Assembly: GCA_012862575.1 (NCBI GenBank)
Contig: BLSF01000104.1
Location: forward strand, 1-64,000
Direction of reading: 5' to 3'
DNA length: 64,000 bases
From: Parietichytrium sp. I65-24A
Lineage: Eukaryota; Sar; Bigyra; Thraustochytrida; Thraustochytriidae
The position numbers and the translations under genes are program-made. A model generated the notes under the pieces. It was not told the DNA's origin and searched no databases. It saw only the letters and a list, made by a program, of their open reading frames with translations. Positions 51,581 to 62,906 of this stretch are shown piece by piece; positions within the stretch are counted from its first letter, which is position 1, and every line of letters starts with the position of its first letter.

Positions 51581-54399
51581 TCATGCTGGAATTGGCCGAA
51601 AGAATCCGACTGCAAGTCCGCCAAACACTGCGCCGACGATGATCCCTGCTGAAACTTTATTTTTGTCACCAGGTGAGAGTATTGGAGCATCTTCGTCAGA
51701 GTCAGAAGGTGAGCTAGTTGGAGCAGAAGGTGAGCTAGTTGGAGCAGCTGGTGCAAAGGTGAGTTGGAAGACTTGCTTCTGTGCGACCAGAACGGCGCTG
51801 GTGCGGGTTTCGTCTTCGAATGCAACAACAGAATCGCCATTCGCATCGGGCAAAAGCTCAAATGCATTCACGTTTTTCAGAGCGAGGGCCTTGTTGGTAG
51901 GATGAAATTCCTTCCACGCACGGAGCGAGGTGTCTTGCATAATTGAAATGCATCCAAATACCTTACTGCCATTCGGATTATTGCACAACGCAGAGTCCAC
52001 GCCCTGTTGCTGGGAGGAGGTATAATAACGGCTACCCTTATTGAACCTAGCAAGTGTTCCATTCTGAAACAAAATGTAGGCTCCAAGATTTTGTTCAACG
52101 ATGGACTTGACCCCAAATATTGAATCCGTGTACTTCGCGTTCTTGGTTTGACTCACGACTGAGTACACCTTGAGCTCTCCTGACCGGGTCAAGACGCCAA
52201 ATTCTTTATTTTCGATGTAACCGAACCACTCCATTTCCGTGGTAAGGAGCGCATCAGAACTCCGATAGAGTAAGCGTCCATCACAGAACGAGACGAAGTC
52301 ATCACTTACGGACCAGACGCTTTCGAAAACGTTGTGTTCGACAACTTCCCTACTCTGCATATCAACCAAAAGCTCATGCGCATTATAACCAATTCCACTA
52401 AGCGGGGCAGTGTAAAACCGAATTGGAAGAATTGTTTGCTCGAACTGGCTTTTCCAGGGCTCAACTTTAACAATCTGTTCGTGTACACCTTCAACATCTG
52501 GAAGTCGCGATACCAGAGGAGCGGACATATTCATAGAAGAGTAGTCCAAATAATGCACCTGCACAGATCCGTCTTCCATTTCATATAGAAAGAACCAATA
52601 GTAATTGGCTACGTAGTTTCTCGCACTAACAACGCCGGATGACGGTCGCATCAACGCGGAGCGATTGCACTCTTCGTCATCGCCAAAAGCGCCAACACTT
52701 CCGTCTTCAAAGACTAATCTCAAACATGTCCCCTTTGAAAAGATAGAGTGAGTGTCTCCGCTTATGACCTTCGAAGTGTAGGTTGGAACTTGCACAAGTG
52801 GATCACGGGCGCTGATGATCTGAAGCGTCCCGTCCAACATAACCAGCGCCACTTGCTCACCGACAATGTGCGCCTCTTTGTACCCGTGCACCACGCCGTG
52901 GTACCCGTTCTGGTCAAAGTATTCGAAAACCATGTCATGTTCATCCAGAAACGCTAGCATCGGCACCTGAAAATAGCGATTGAAGTTTTTGTTCTCCAAT
53001 TCCAGGCTGCGAGTGTTTGGCCCTCTTGATCGCTGTTGGAATGCGTCGAGAATGCTCCCATCTTCGAACATCATCACCACGGCACCGTCAGACTCCATGA
53101 TCTGGGACGTGGATGAATTATGAAGTAGCTCGAGCTCCTGGTTGTACCACCTCCCATCCTCGGTCTCAAAGATGCACGAAGCTTTGTCAGAAACTACTCT
53201 GCGGAACGGCGATCCCACATTAAATCGTCTCTCAAGAGAAATAAAGGCATCAGCAGCAAGTGTTCCATCCTCATAGATTACCCAGGGGTCTGTATCATAT
53301 TCATAGAAGCAGAAGTCAACCACGTTCTCATGCAAGCTTATGTCGGAATATTCTAACCTTGAGATAAGCACCCCATCAGTCGTGAGCGCATAAAGTCTTC
53401 CCAGGTGGGAATAGAGCTTTTTAAACTTGCTGGACAATAGTTCTCCAGGAAAGTGGCTGGGGTGCGTTGAAACCAACACCCCATCCTCCAAGAGAACGAC
53501 AGCGCCGTCTATACCATCGAGAAATCTTGCCATAGTGCGAATCTTGCGACCATTCCTTGCAAGCGGAACGGAGGTTGCATTCTGACGAGGACTGTGAAAA
53601 GTGACTGCGTCCTCGCCAGGACCTACAATTGCGCAATTCATAGACCGATAGCAAGCAACGGCATCAGGAATTTTGTCTAGCTCCAAAACTTCTTCGCTCT
53701 CTTCGCCCTCAAAAGAAAACAAAAACAAAACGAGAGCACGTCCGCTAGAAAGATGAACCAACACGTGCTCTTCGCCCAACGAATGTTGACGCCCGTAGTT
53801 CCCATTCAGCTCAATATCAGTCACTTGTTCGTCGGAATGGATGGCCTCCTTCAGCTTCTCGCTCCACCCCGCGCGCGTTGAAACGACTTTGCCGTCCTTG
53901 GTCAGAATGACGACTTGTCCGGAAATAATCACAATATCTTTGACTCCGGTCGAGATAGGAACCGTGGATTCCTTATATTGGATGGTCCAAGTTGACAAAG
54001 AGCCATCTTCATGGAGCAGGATCGCACCACCACCGACAACAATCTTGACGATGTCACTTTCATACTTTATGCGTCCATCAAGCTCTGCGGCAAAGTTACT
54101 TGTCACCAGAGATTTCCTCAGTTCTTCCTCACCAAGCATGTATATGTTCCAGTACCCTTCCACATCCTTGACAGCTTGGATGCAATTCCGCATACAGGAC
54201 TGCACCATTTTAGTGAAGTTGTTCACCGGAAAGTAGCGCACGCTCTCTCCATCCAGCACTCCGTTGTAACCCTCTGGGAAGACGACGGACCCCGCTCTTC
54301 CCTGCCGAGTCGTAACAACATCCCGGGGCGCATCCAAAGGCAGACTTCTGCATCCACCAAGGCATACAGCCAAATCAGAGCTGTAGCTACGCGCGCCAT
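51581..54399 (-). CDS. Surface protein of RCC1-like repeats with C-terminal anchor; 5' end unresolved
   Basis: The main frame (51581-54373) encodes about 930 residues with many degenerate RCC1/beta-propeller-type repeats of form (hydrophobic)xxxDGxL: GAILLHEDGSLSTW, VVLLEDGVLVST, LYALTTDGVLIS, VIYEDGTLAAD, VMMFEDGSIL, LVMLDGTLQII, LVFEDGSVGAFG. RCC1 repeats make seven-bladed propellers that bind proteins. It ends with a Pro/Ser linker (APTSSPSAPTSSPSDSDEDAP) and a hydrophobic segment (AGIIVGAVFGGLAVG) like the anchor of the M6 protease at 16.3 kb. The main frame has no ATG at its 5' end. The only good start is an ATG at 54399 in another frame, giving a signal peptide MARVATALIWLYAL. A 56-base GTGGAT...GGCAG intron would join it in frame; a one-base indel would also do so. 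The anchor is also cut short. Possibly a surface receptor or adhesion protein, possibly beginning to decay. Confidence 0.65.
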
Positions 54400-55567
54400 T
54401 GTCTTTTGCGATACCTGGCTCTCAGTGTCAAAACTTGCTCTTGTGTTTGGGATCTGCCCAAGTGAGTTTGTTGATTGGTTCAAAGTTTCCCGCGTTTTTC
54501 ACAGTCTACTGAGTTAGAAGCCCTAACATTCACTCGTCATGCCAACAACTATGGTATCGGCTGCGTACCAGTACTGACTCCGCTTGAGAATGTATGACAC
54601 CAGTGTAAAAACTAGGAAAACATGGCACCCTGTGCTACTAGTACCCTCACCCTCTGCTTTTGAGTTGCCCGCCGAGATTTCAAGTTGCTCCGAAGCACAA
54701 CGTCCATAAGTCGTTCTTGTGTAATTCATTCTTGTGTGGTGAGTATATGAGTGAGTCACGCTCGGGTTCCCCAGCTGGCGTTTTGTACCTCGTGTTTGCG
54801 AAGGCGGCAACCCAGCGGGGCTGGGAACCCCTGCCACAACTTCTCCTTTTCACCTTCTCATTACAAATATAAAACGCGCACGCCCCGCCTTCACATCTGT
54901 TGAAGTTTGAATTTGTTGGTGGTCCGTGCGCCTTGCTTGAGAGTTGCGCCAGCTAATTTGTTGCATTTGCAGTCCTCTTCTTCTTCGTCGTAGTTGTCTC
55001 TAGCGACGGAGGAGACCTTCCTTTCCGAAAATGGCGTTATTCCAGTGGCGGGGTGCGCTTGTCATCCACAATCCACATCCACAATCAATAATAAAAAAAT
55101 TATAACCATTCCTTCATCCAGCCCAGTACATCGAGCTAGGCTAGCATCTGCGAGCTACCAGTGTGTACGTGGCACGCGTCAGGAAGTGCCGGAATGCACA
55201 GGGATTTAGAATTTAGAATTCAAGTTTTCCTTCGAATACTCAGTGTACGTGTACGTACTCAGCTTCGGAACACTGACGCTACTGAAGCTGCAAATTCCGT
55301 TCCTGAATGTGCTGCTCACTCGCAGAGCTCCAACCTTGACTTTCCTTCAATCAGAAGAAAAGCTCCACTTACTGAAAATAATTTTTTTTTGCCAGAGAAG
55401 GTACAGTACGCGCACGTACTAGTACAGGACCAACAACTGGCGCTGAGAGTGAGCGCACAAGAGCGCACACCACAGACCCACAAGCGCACTTGATCACTTG
55501 AACGCTGTTGTCGCCAGTGCCAATGGCAAAGGTAATTTTTTCTCCTCTGCCGATAAGATCACAACCT
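54400..55567. other. Intergenic region
   Basis: The promoter side of the RCC1-like gene and the 3' flank of the doubtful gene at 55568. No gene is seen. Bases 55078-55110 are A-rich, and an oligo-T run lies at about 55382. Confidence 0.45.
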
Positions 55568-56336
55568 TCATGCGTCCTCGGTCTTGACAGCCCGGTCTTG
55601 GTCGAGCGTGAACTCGCATGATTTCAAGCACCTCTCGGTGGGGCTTGTCTGCAGCGTGGCGAGGTTGTCTTGGATGCTCCAAAGTCGATGTCCATCCCCT
55701 TGCGACATGGGTGGCGCTTTCCCCAATCCTAGAGTCACGAGGATGGACGCCTGCACGTACTTGTAGCGCGCGAGCAGGATGCAGCGACCTCCTCTGCCGC
55801 CACGGACTCGCATTCTGTTCGCATTGGTCTTCTCCACTATGGCATCGGGAAAGAGCTCCTCGGCGAATAGGCGATCGAAGAGCGCGAGGATCTTGCCCGG
55901 ATCCCAGCACGCCTTATGGCCACTCGGCTCCTCCAGCGACTCCGGGTCGAGTCCGCGTTGGAGGCGCCGTAGTCCAGTCGGCTGCCGCGCGAGTCTGGGT
56001 CGAGCCCGGACTTGGGGTAACTGTCACTGAAGGATCCGGCGTTGCCTTCAAGGATGTCCATCGGGGAGCGCTGCACGGGTGCAGCCTCGCTAGGTGTTGG
56101 AGCTGCAAATTAGGCGCCCTGTGCTCTGTGACCGGGCGTCGACCTTGACCATTACGAACGCGAGCGCCGCGACTGCGAGCACACCAACGAGGAGGTCCGT
56201 CCCCTCGAAAATACCTCCTCGTACTTCTTCCTTTCTGCCAGCTTTCATGGGCTGGAACTCGAATTCGAAGCTCCAACTTTTTAACTCTTTCTTCAACGCC
56301 GTCGAGGTCACAGCTTTGACGAGTTCTGAACTCTAA
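55568..56336 (-). CDS. Possible spliced small membrane protein (hypothetical)
   Basis: Two frames on the minus strand look coding but do not join without splicing. The upstream frame (to about 56336) reads ELVKAVTSTALKKELKSW, KAGRKEEVRGGIFEGTDLL and one membrane span (VGVLAVAALAFVMV). The downstream frame (from about 56020 to the stop at 55568) reads RLQRGLDPESLEEPSGHK, ACWDPGKILALFDRLF, AEELFPDAIVEKTNANRM, RCILLARYKYVQASILVTLG, GDGHRLWSIQDNL and ends VKTEDA, with the look of a real folded domain. A GT-AG intron from about 56160 to 55996 would connect them, and CCTAATTTGCAG (ending about 56103) is another fine acceptor. No ATG is visible at the 5' end, so a further exon is implied. No family is recognised. 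Confidence 0.35.
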
Positions 56337-56935
56337 TCCCATCCGAATTGCGACTTTTACTCAGTTTGAATGAAGAATTAACTGCATAGATCCTGCGCTC
56401 GTTGACGACGTTGGAAGGGTCAAATGTGCTTTCTTCCTCTCTTCCTTTCTCAAACCCTCAACTCAATCTATCTTTTGATGGTCAGTCATCACAGCCAATT
56501 GAAATCAGTCAATCGATCAATCAGTCTTCAATCAATAAGAAATCCCAGAATCGAAATCGAAGTCAATCTCGAATTCAGAATCAATTCCAAGATCAACCAG
56601 ATCAACCTCAAAGCACAAGTATTTTCCGGTACTCCGACTGTGAGCACTACTCGCGTTCTCGTATCAATAGTCCCTCGCTAGTCACCGCTCCACCCTATCA
56701 TCTACCTATCCACTCGACTAATACTCCGGTCAACGAAAAGAGAGTCGTGACGAAGGGAAACTAAAAGCAGAAAGAGGAAAGTGGGCCACTCCTGGGAGTC
56801 CTTCGCACGTACGCGAAAGTGTCCTCGCGAGGTGGCAGATTAGCGTTACATAGCACGCAGACAACAGGGCTTACGCGTGCGAGAGTATACTCACAATCGC
56901 AAACTTAATCGTAAACTTGATCGCAGTCGCAGTCC
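56337..56935. other. Intergenic region upstream of the polycystin-like gene
   Basis: No gene is seen. AATC-like units lie near 56505-56530, with GAATC/AGAATC-rich sequence to 56600 and a CCGGTAC site at 56626. Confidence 0.5.
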
Positions 56936-59747
56936 ATGGCGCACAACGCCCGCGAGCTGGAGGAGGAGCTGGACCGTCTGCGTCTGCAGGTTCAAAGTCG
57001 GCGAGAAGATGTCTTCCGCGCGGAGCAGGCGCTGGAAGCAGCGAGAGTGCAGAAGGCGGAGCGCACGAGAGAAAGAGGCATTGTCAATGGCAATGGCAAT
57101 GGCAATGATAATGGCAATGGCAGTGGCAGTGCGGTGAATGACGGCGTTTGGAGGACCGAGAGGTCGCTGGAAGAAGACCCGATGCGCATGCATGTCGATG
57201 TCGGCATTGAAAGCGTTGCGGATGGGCGTGTGTCCAGGGATGTGGCAGAGCGGGCGTTGGACGAAGCGTTTCGGACGTTGGCTATGGGAGGCGTGTACCA
57301 GACAGAGAAAAATGCGGCCAGCGCGGCGCCGCATCAGCAGGCTTTGAACAGGGCGGAGAAAGCGCTGCGAAGCATGATACAATCTTCCGCCACTGCGGAA
57401 GGCAACGTGGTGGTGAAGGTGCACAGAATCTCCACAGACAACCGCGAAGAACGGCTCAATGTACTGGTGACGCCTGGAATGAAGTTTAAGGATCTCACTG
57501 CACTCGCACTCAGACGGTGGGGTTTGTCACTTTCGGATCCCACGCAAATGCATGTGTTGGTGGACGAAGCCGGCACCACCTGGCCCGAAGATGCCAACTT
57601 GAGAGACGTTTGTAAGACTGGAGGGTCTCGCAACTTGTACCTGGACTCCACTGATCGCGTCAAAATTATGGCTCTTCGCCCACAACTTCTCGGAGCCCCC
57701 GAGGAGGTAGACCCCATCACCTCGGAGTCTTCTGAGCTCATAGCTCCGATCTTGGGGGAGGCCTCTGCGGCCCGGAAGCTAGTGAAGAGTGGGCAGGAGC
57801 AGTTTCTGGCGTCTAGGAAAGCCACAGCTGCCGCAGAGAGGCTAGCACGGCACAGCGATCCTATTTTGGACACACAGAAAAAGTGGCTCGTGGATCTCAC
57901 AGCGATGCTGGTCCTTTTTGGGATAATGATTGCTGCCCTCGTTCTCGAGAATATTGACACAGATTACACTGCTACGCAAAAGGTCCAGTCGGTCACCTCA
58001 ACCCAGATGCTCGGCAAGAGTGGTGGTGTGATGTCTTTTAGGAACATGTCAAATCTTGAGGACCTTGACTACTTTATTGAGCTGGCCCTCCAGTTTTGGG
58101 TGGAAGAGAACTCTGGCTACGATTCCCGAAACAGGCTTGTGATGCCTATTCGGTTCCGTCAAAACAGGGTGCGAATGTACGATATTAATGGGAACGACGG
58201 CGTCTGCCCCAGCTACTTTGGCAATGTTGATCTGGACATGTTCTCTCAAAGCTGCTACCCAGCATTTACAGAGTCCACCATGGCAACGTCGTTTTTCCAG
58301 GGCTCCAAGGACGAGACACTGGCCAGCGGTAAATTTTTGGACGGGTTGAGCGAGGCTGAGAAAGCTCCATTTATGTTTAGGGAAAATAACTGGGGATTTC
58401 TGGATCGGCTGAAGCCCCCTCCTAGCCCACCGAGGTACGACCAGAGTGGAGACTGGGACATTCCAACTCGGCGGGGCTACCCATCCAGCGGATACGTGGC
58501 TTTAATGCCTCTAGTTGTTGAGAATAACACCGTCCCCCCACTCCTTGATTTTTTTCTGGAGTTGGAAGAAAAGACTGGAGTTCGTTGGGTGGACGAGCAG
58601 ACGCGGTTGGTGTCCATTGATGTTGTGCTCTACAACGCAAACTACAAGACTTTCCTTGTGGTGATCTTTGACATTGAACTGCAGTCCAATGGCAACGTGC
58701 AGACACATTTCTCAGTTCATGCTATTGTTGATCTCCTGAAAACCCAAGCGTCGCTTCTCATCTCAGCGCACATCATTTCTTTTGTAATTTGCATCTATAT
58801 TACATACACCTTGGTGCTTCGCTATAGGCACACGTACAAGACGTGTGCAGCGATTGCAAAGGCAAACTACATCGCCGAAAGGCGGCGCCAACTTACAGAA
58901 AATGTGGCCTCGGCGTATGTCAATGCAGACCGGAACAGCGAGAATGCTTCTTTGATCGACGTTTGGATCCAGTTTCTCTTCGACTTTAGCACGGTTGTAG
59001 ACATCTGCATTATTACCACAGCTATGTTGACAGGCATCTTTTTCTCCCTTGCAAGGTGGACGTAAGTTGATTGACTTGTTGATTTGCATTTTGCTTGCTT
59101 GGCTCTAATGTGAGGTTTCGTTGACACGAACAAATTTTCTTGTTTGGCATGGCAGTCCTCGTTTCCGGTTTTTGCGCGATATGCCACTGTTTGACACGTT
59201 TGTAACGCTGGATCACGTTGCCGTGTACACTTCATTGAGCAGAATTGTCGCTGCGCACACCATCGCATTCATCCTCATCAAATTTTACAAGTATCTGCCA
59301 ATGAAGCCGTATACAAGCATGGAATTCGGCGCAGTCTACTACAGCTTCCGTCGACTGGGAATCTTGATCACAATTGCGCTCTTTGTCACACTAGCATTCT
59401 CTTTGAGCTCCTTCCTGTTCCCATCGGCGACGTACACGAAACTGCTCTACATCTTCAAGTTCATCCAGTGGACGTCCCTTTCATTTTCCGCAACCATGGG
59501 CCAGCCAACGCCAAATGGGACAGTTCTGAGCTACATTTTTGTGATAATCTTCTTTGTCGTGATGGAGGGAATTATCATCAAGTTTTTAGTTCCGATATGC
59601 AATCAGGGCCGCATACAGGTTTCCACAGAGCGCATGAAACACGACACTAGAACACAAGCAAGCGCGAGGAAGGAGAGCCAGGCCTTTATAGCCGTTCTGT
59701 TCAAGTCGATGGTCAAACAATCACGCCTCGGAAAGCCAAACTTTTAG
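56936..59747 (+). CDS. Polycystin-2-like (TRPP) cation channel, two exons
   Basis: The spliced protein has 905 residues. Exon 1 is 56936-59061, then a 94-bp GT-AG intron (59062-59155) and exon 2 59156-59747. The join reads LARWTPRFRFLRD and keeps the frame. Order: a short coiled coil (about 1-40), a Gly/Asn hexamer-repeat tract, a ubiquitin-like segment (about 157-235, VVVKVHRISTDNREERLNVL and following), TM1 (about 318-340), a large extracellular polycystin (TOP) domain (about 345-600, with VCPSYFGNVDLDMFSQSC and VRWVDEQTRLVSIDVVLYNANY), TM2 (about 605-628), TM3 (about 682-706), and after the intron TM4, TM5, the pore-helix region (LLYIFKFIQWTSLSFSATMG) and TM6. The C-terminus is short, without the EF-hand and coiled coil of human PKD2. 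Family members conduct calcium in cilia and endomembranes. Confidence 0.85.
59062..59155 (+). other. Intron of the polycystin-like gene
   Basis: Donor GTAAGT, acceptor TGGCAG, 94 bp. The upstream frame stops at 59065 without splicing, in the middle of the channel. Confidence 0.9.
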
Positions 59748-60016
59748 CTCGCTGTTCTGTTCGTGCATGGATCTCCCTGCCTCCGCCTTTTCAGGAGCGC
59801 CTTATTGTGTATTTAGTATTTCTTTGTCCGCATTCTCTAAAGTGTTATCACAACAAAAACTTATGTTCAAGTTTCCCAAAAAGAAGTGGTTTGAAGAGGA
59901 AGGAGATCAATAGGCGGTTTTCCGGTGCAGAAAAATAGCAATACTATTTGTGTTATATTGGCTAAGCTGTTGCTCATGCATTCAGGTCAAAAGTTAGGTC
60001 GACAGGTGCAATTCGT
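59748..60016. other. Convergent 3' flanks
   Basis: Short region between the polycystin-like gene (+) and the DRC3 gene (-). No gene is seen. Confidence 0.55.
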
Positions 60017-61723
60017 TCAGAATCCGTCTTCGTCATCAATGCTATTCACGTCTCGGATAGTCTGCTCGATTTCTGCTTTGCTTTCGAGGTGCATTCTCAT
60101 GATTTCGTTTACGCGATTGCGATTCTGTTCCGCGAACTCTTTCTTCAGGCCGCTGACTTTGTTTGTCAGCTCCCCAGTCACACCTCCGCGAAGGGCATCT
60201 TCTTGAGCAAGCAACTTGCCCAAGTGCACGTCGTGTGCTCCCTGAATTGCCACCATTAAATTGTCACGATCAGACAAGAAGGCGATTGTCTCGTCACTCA
60301 GATCTTCGAGAACATTGTTGGCCAGTTTCTCAATCAAGCCTTGCGCAAGCTCCTCGAGCGCAGAGGCGAACGAATTTTCCAGATCCTCGACTTTTCGAAA
60401 AAACTGAGTTGCATGGTCCACCCTCTCAGTTTTCAGAGAGCCTGCGCGCGTCTCATACACATCAACGACCTTCTTCATTTGCTGAACCTGTTGTGTTTCA
60501 ATGGTCATCAACTTTTCACGAAGCTCAACTCTCTGCTTGTCGAGCAAATCAAGCTGACGCAAGAACTTTTCTTGATTTGGAGCGTCCTCGTCGTTCACGT
60601 TGTCTCTCTCCGGGTTGAGCACACTTTCCTCTCGTCTCATCCGAATAAATGCCGCGATCTTTTGCGAAAGCTGCTTTTTACCCTTGTTGAATGCTTCGAT
60701 TAACTCGATGCTCATTGTCTCGTTTTGCTTTGTGACCTTTTCCACAGCCGCCTCGAGTCTTGCATTCTCTGCAATGAAGCGCTGGTATAGCTGCAAGCCT
60801 GTGTTGATATCAATCTCTGCTTGGGACACGTATTCATGCCGGTAGCTGTCATAAATTGTATCAAAGCCAGGAAGCAAACGCAGGCGTGGCAACTCTTTGT
60901 CCTCAGAGAACATGTCGCTGAATAATGTCTCGATGATCTCCAAGTGAGCATCTCTGAGCTGTGCCATGTACTCTTCGTGCTGCTTGGCCGCTTTCTCATT
61001 GGCCTCTTCCAAAGCCTCGCGCTCTTCAGCCTCCAGAAGCTCGTCCTGGTACTGCTCCCTTGCGGAGACGACGTCGCCTTTGTCCACCAACGAATAGTCC
61101 AGATATTTGAGATGCTCGAGGTGAGCGAGCACATACATTCGATACTCCGGATCTTTGCACACTGGATTACCGTCCAGGGTCACGAGCCGAAGCTTCTTGA
61201 ACTGGCGCAAGTAAAGCAGATTCTCGAGCTTGTTGATCTTGTTCTTTCCAATTGAGAGACACTCGAGGTTGACACACTTGTCCAAGTTTGCAATTGTTTC
61301 GATATTGTTGCTGTACAGGCTGAGGTCCTGCAGCTCCACCAATTGCTCCAGCCCTTTGATGCTCTTGATGTTATTAAATGAAAGGTCCAGCCAGCGCAGC
61401 CCAGTCAAGTGGGAGAGGTTCTCAATCTCTTCAATCACGTTGTTGTCCAGGCAGAGCATGGTGAGGCTTTTGAAGCCAACTAGGTTATCAATTCGAAGGA
61501 TGTTGCGGTAAGAGAGCCGGAGACACTCTACCTCCTCCAGTCTAATCTCGTCCTGCTGAGGGACATGTAGAGCCCTGGCATCCGGCCCGCCTATCCGAGC
61601 GTTTTGTTCGTGTTTGCTCGCCTTGGCCTCCAGGTCCCTCTCATTTTCCAGCGCCTCGCGGACCACGTTCTCGTCGATCACCGTGTGCTCCACCACCAGC
61701 TGCGCTGCCGAAGACCGGTTCAT
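60017..61723 (-). CDS. DRC3: Dynein regulatory complex subunit 3 (LRRC48)
   Basis: The protein has 568 residues; family members are about 520-560. DRC3 is part of the nexin-dynein regulatory complex that links axonemal doublets and tunes flagellar beating. Leucine-rich repeats of the SDS22 type occupy about 65-190 (SLTMLCLDNNVIEEIENLSHL; LRWLDLSFNNIKSI; LQDLSLYSNNIETI; LECLSIGKNKINKLENL), closed by an LRR cap (LRLVTLDGNPVCKDPEYRMYVLAHLEHLKYLDY). The rest to about 560 is coiled coil, with LPGFDTIYDSYRHEY and the DEDGF end. An N-terminal NRSSAAQLVVEHTVIDENVVREAL also fits DRC3. The ATG at 61723 was used; the frame is open further upstream but without family resemblance. It is strong evidence for a motile 9+2 flagellum in this organism. 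Confidence 0.9.
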   Translation of the reverse strand: MNRSSAAQLVVEHTVIDENVVREALENERDLEAKASKHEQNARIGGPDARALHVPQQDEIRLEEVECLRLSYRNILRIDNLVGFKSLTMLCLDNNVIEEIENLSHLTGLRWLDLSFNNIKSIKGLEQLVELQDLSLYSNNIETIANLDKCVNLECLSIGKNKINKLENLLYLRQFKKLRLVTLDGNPVCKDPEYRMYVLAHLEHLKYLDYSLVDKGDVVSAREQYQDELLEAEEREALEEANEKAAKQHEEYMAQLRDAHLEIIETLFSDMFSEDKELPRLRLLPGFDTIYDSYRHEYVSQAEIDINTGLQLYQRFIAENARLEAAVEKVTKQNETMSIELIEAFNKGKKQLSQKIAAFIRMRREESVLNPERDNVNDEDAPNQEKFLRQLDLLDKQRVELREKLMTIETQQVQQMKKVVDVYETRAGSLKTERVDHATQFFRKVEDLENSFASALEELAQGLIEKLANNVLEDLSDETIAFLSDRDNLMVAIQGAHDVHLGKLLAQEDALRGGVTGELTNKVSGLKKEFAEQNRNRVNEIMRMHLESKAEIEQTIRDVNSIDDEDGF

Positions 61724-62906
61724 CTTTGCGTCGCCAGCGGGCTCGGATTCACGCGACTGTCCAGCCAAGCTCGCCGCCACAGCGCAGTATTTATGCACAA
61801 GCTCGCAGTACTCTGTGCGTTCGCGGTCTCCTCGACAACTTGGCCGCTGCAGGTTGCGGCGACGACTTGCTTCAAACGATACCTTGGAACCCGTTCGCTG
61901 TTCGGATCGCACGTTCCAACCGCGCAGTTAGCTGCGTCTACTTTCGCAATTGGCCACAGTCCCATGCATTGATTAAAACCACTGCCCTGAGCCCCGTCTC
62001 ATCCAACTACATACTTTAATATAACATATATATACAAGCAAGTGCGTGAAAGAATCAACTCGACACTTTGGCCATCCGACTTCCCTTCCCTCCTGCAATA
62101 ACATGTGCGTGAGAAGGGTTTGCTTTTCCTTTTGGATGCATTCTATTCACGCGCGCTCCGGCATCTCTGGCGGAAATACAAAAAACAAAAAGCAAATGCG
62201 TGAATCAATTATAAATTTCGTTTCAAGAAAAAACTCAACTGTTAGTTAAAGCAGTAGCGGATGACTATGTAAAGCGGCGAAGAGCCGTTGAACGGATATA
62301 TTGCCAGAGTCTACTGACTGCGAAGCTCATTCACAAATTTACGACGAAGATGAACTTGGTTGGCTTTGCAAGCGGTACCATTACACGTGCTACACAACCG
62401 TGAGAGCTTGTTGCCTTCTTGATTTCGCGGCTGGAGTTTTAGTTTCAGCTGAGCGAATTGCGGCACTTTGCTCGCGAGCGGGGAAAGAAAAATCATGGGG
62501 AAAGAGTTTGGAGCAGCTGGGTTTGCCACGCACATGCATTTGCACTGGCCACCATCTATCTATTCATTCATTCATGTATTCATTCATTCATTCATCCATC
62601 AAACAAATAACCAATCAATCCTTGGGAACTGAATGGGAGCAACAGGGTACTGCTAATCGTACCAGCCATCGCGACACAAGTCGCCTATTGTTTGCTGTCG
62701 TGGCAGACTGAGACACTGGGCTTTGAATAAGGCTCGAGCAGCTCAAAGGGCGACTCGTGGTCCCTCGTCCGCTCAGGATCCTCGATTCTCGATGTGCCAG
62801 CTGCTGGTATAGTAGTTTTGATGTAGTTTTGAGTCGACTTTGAATACACTTTGAGAGTTCCGGAGCGAAGCCTCACCCGCGAGGCAGCGACAACGCGAAG
62901 GCCAAG
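61724..62906. other. Divergent intergenic region
   Basis: The probable shared promoter region of DRC3 (-) and the LRRC34-like gene (+), both likely flagellar. ATTC units lie near 62560-62600. No gene is seen. Confidence 0.5.
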
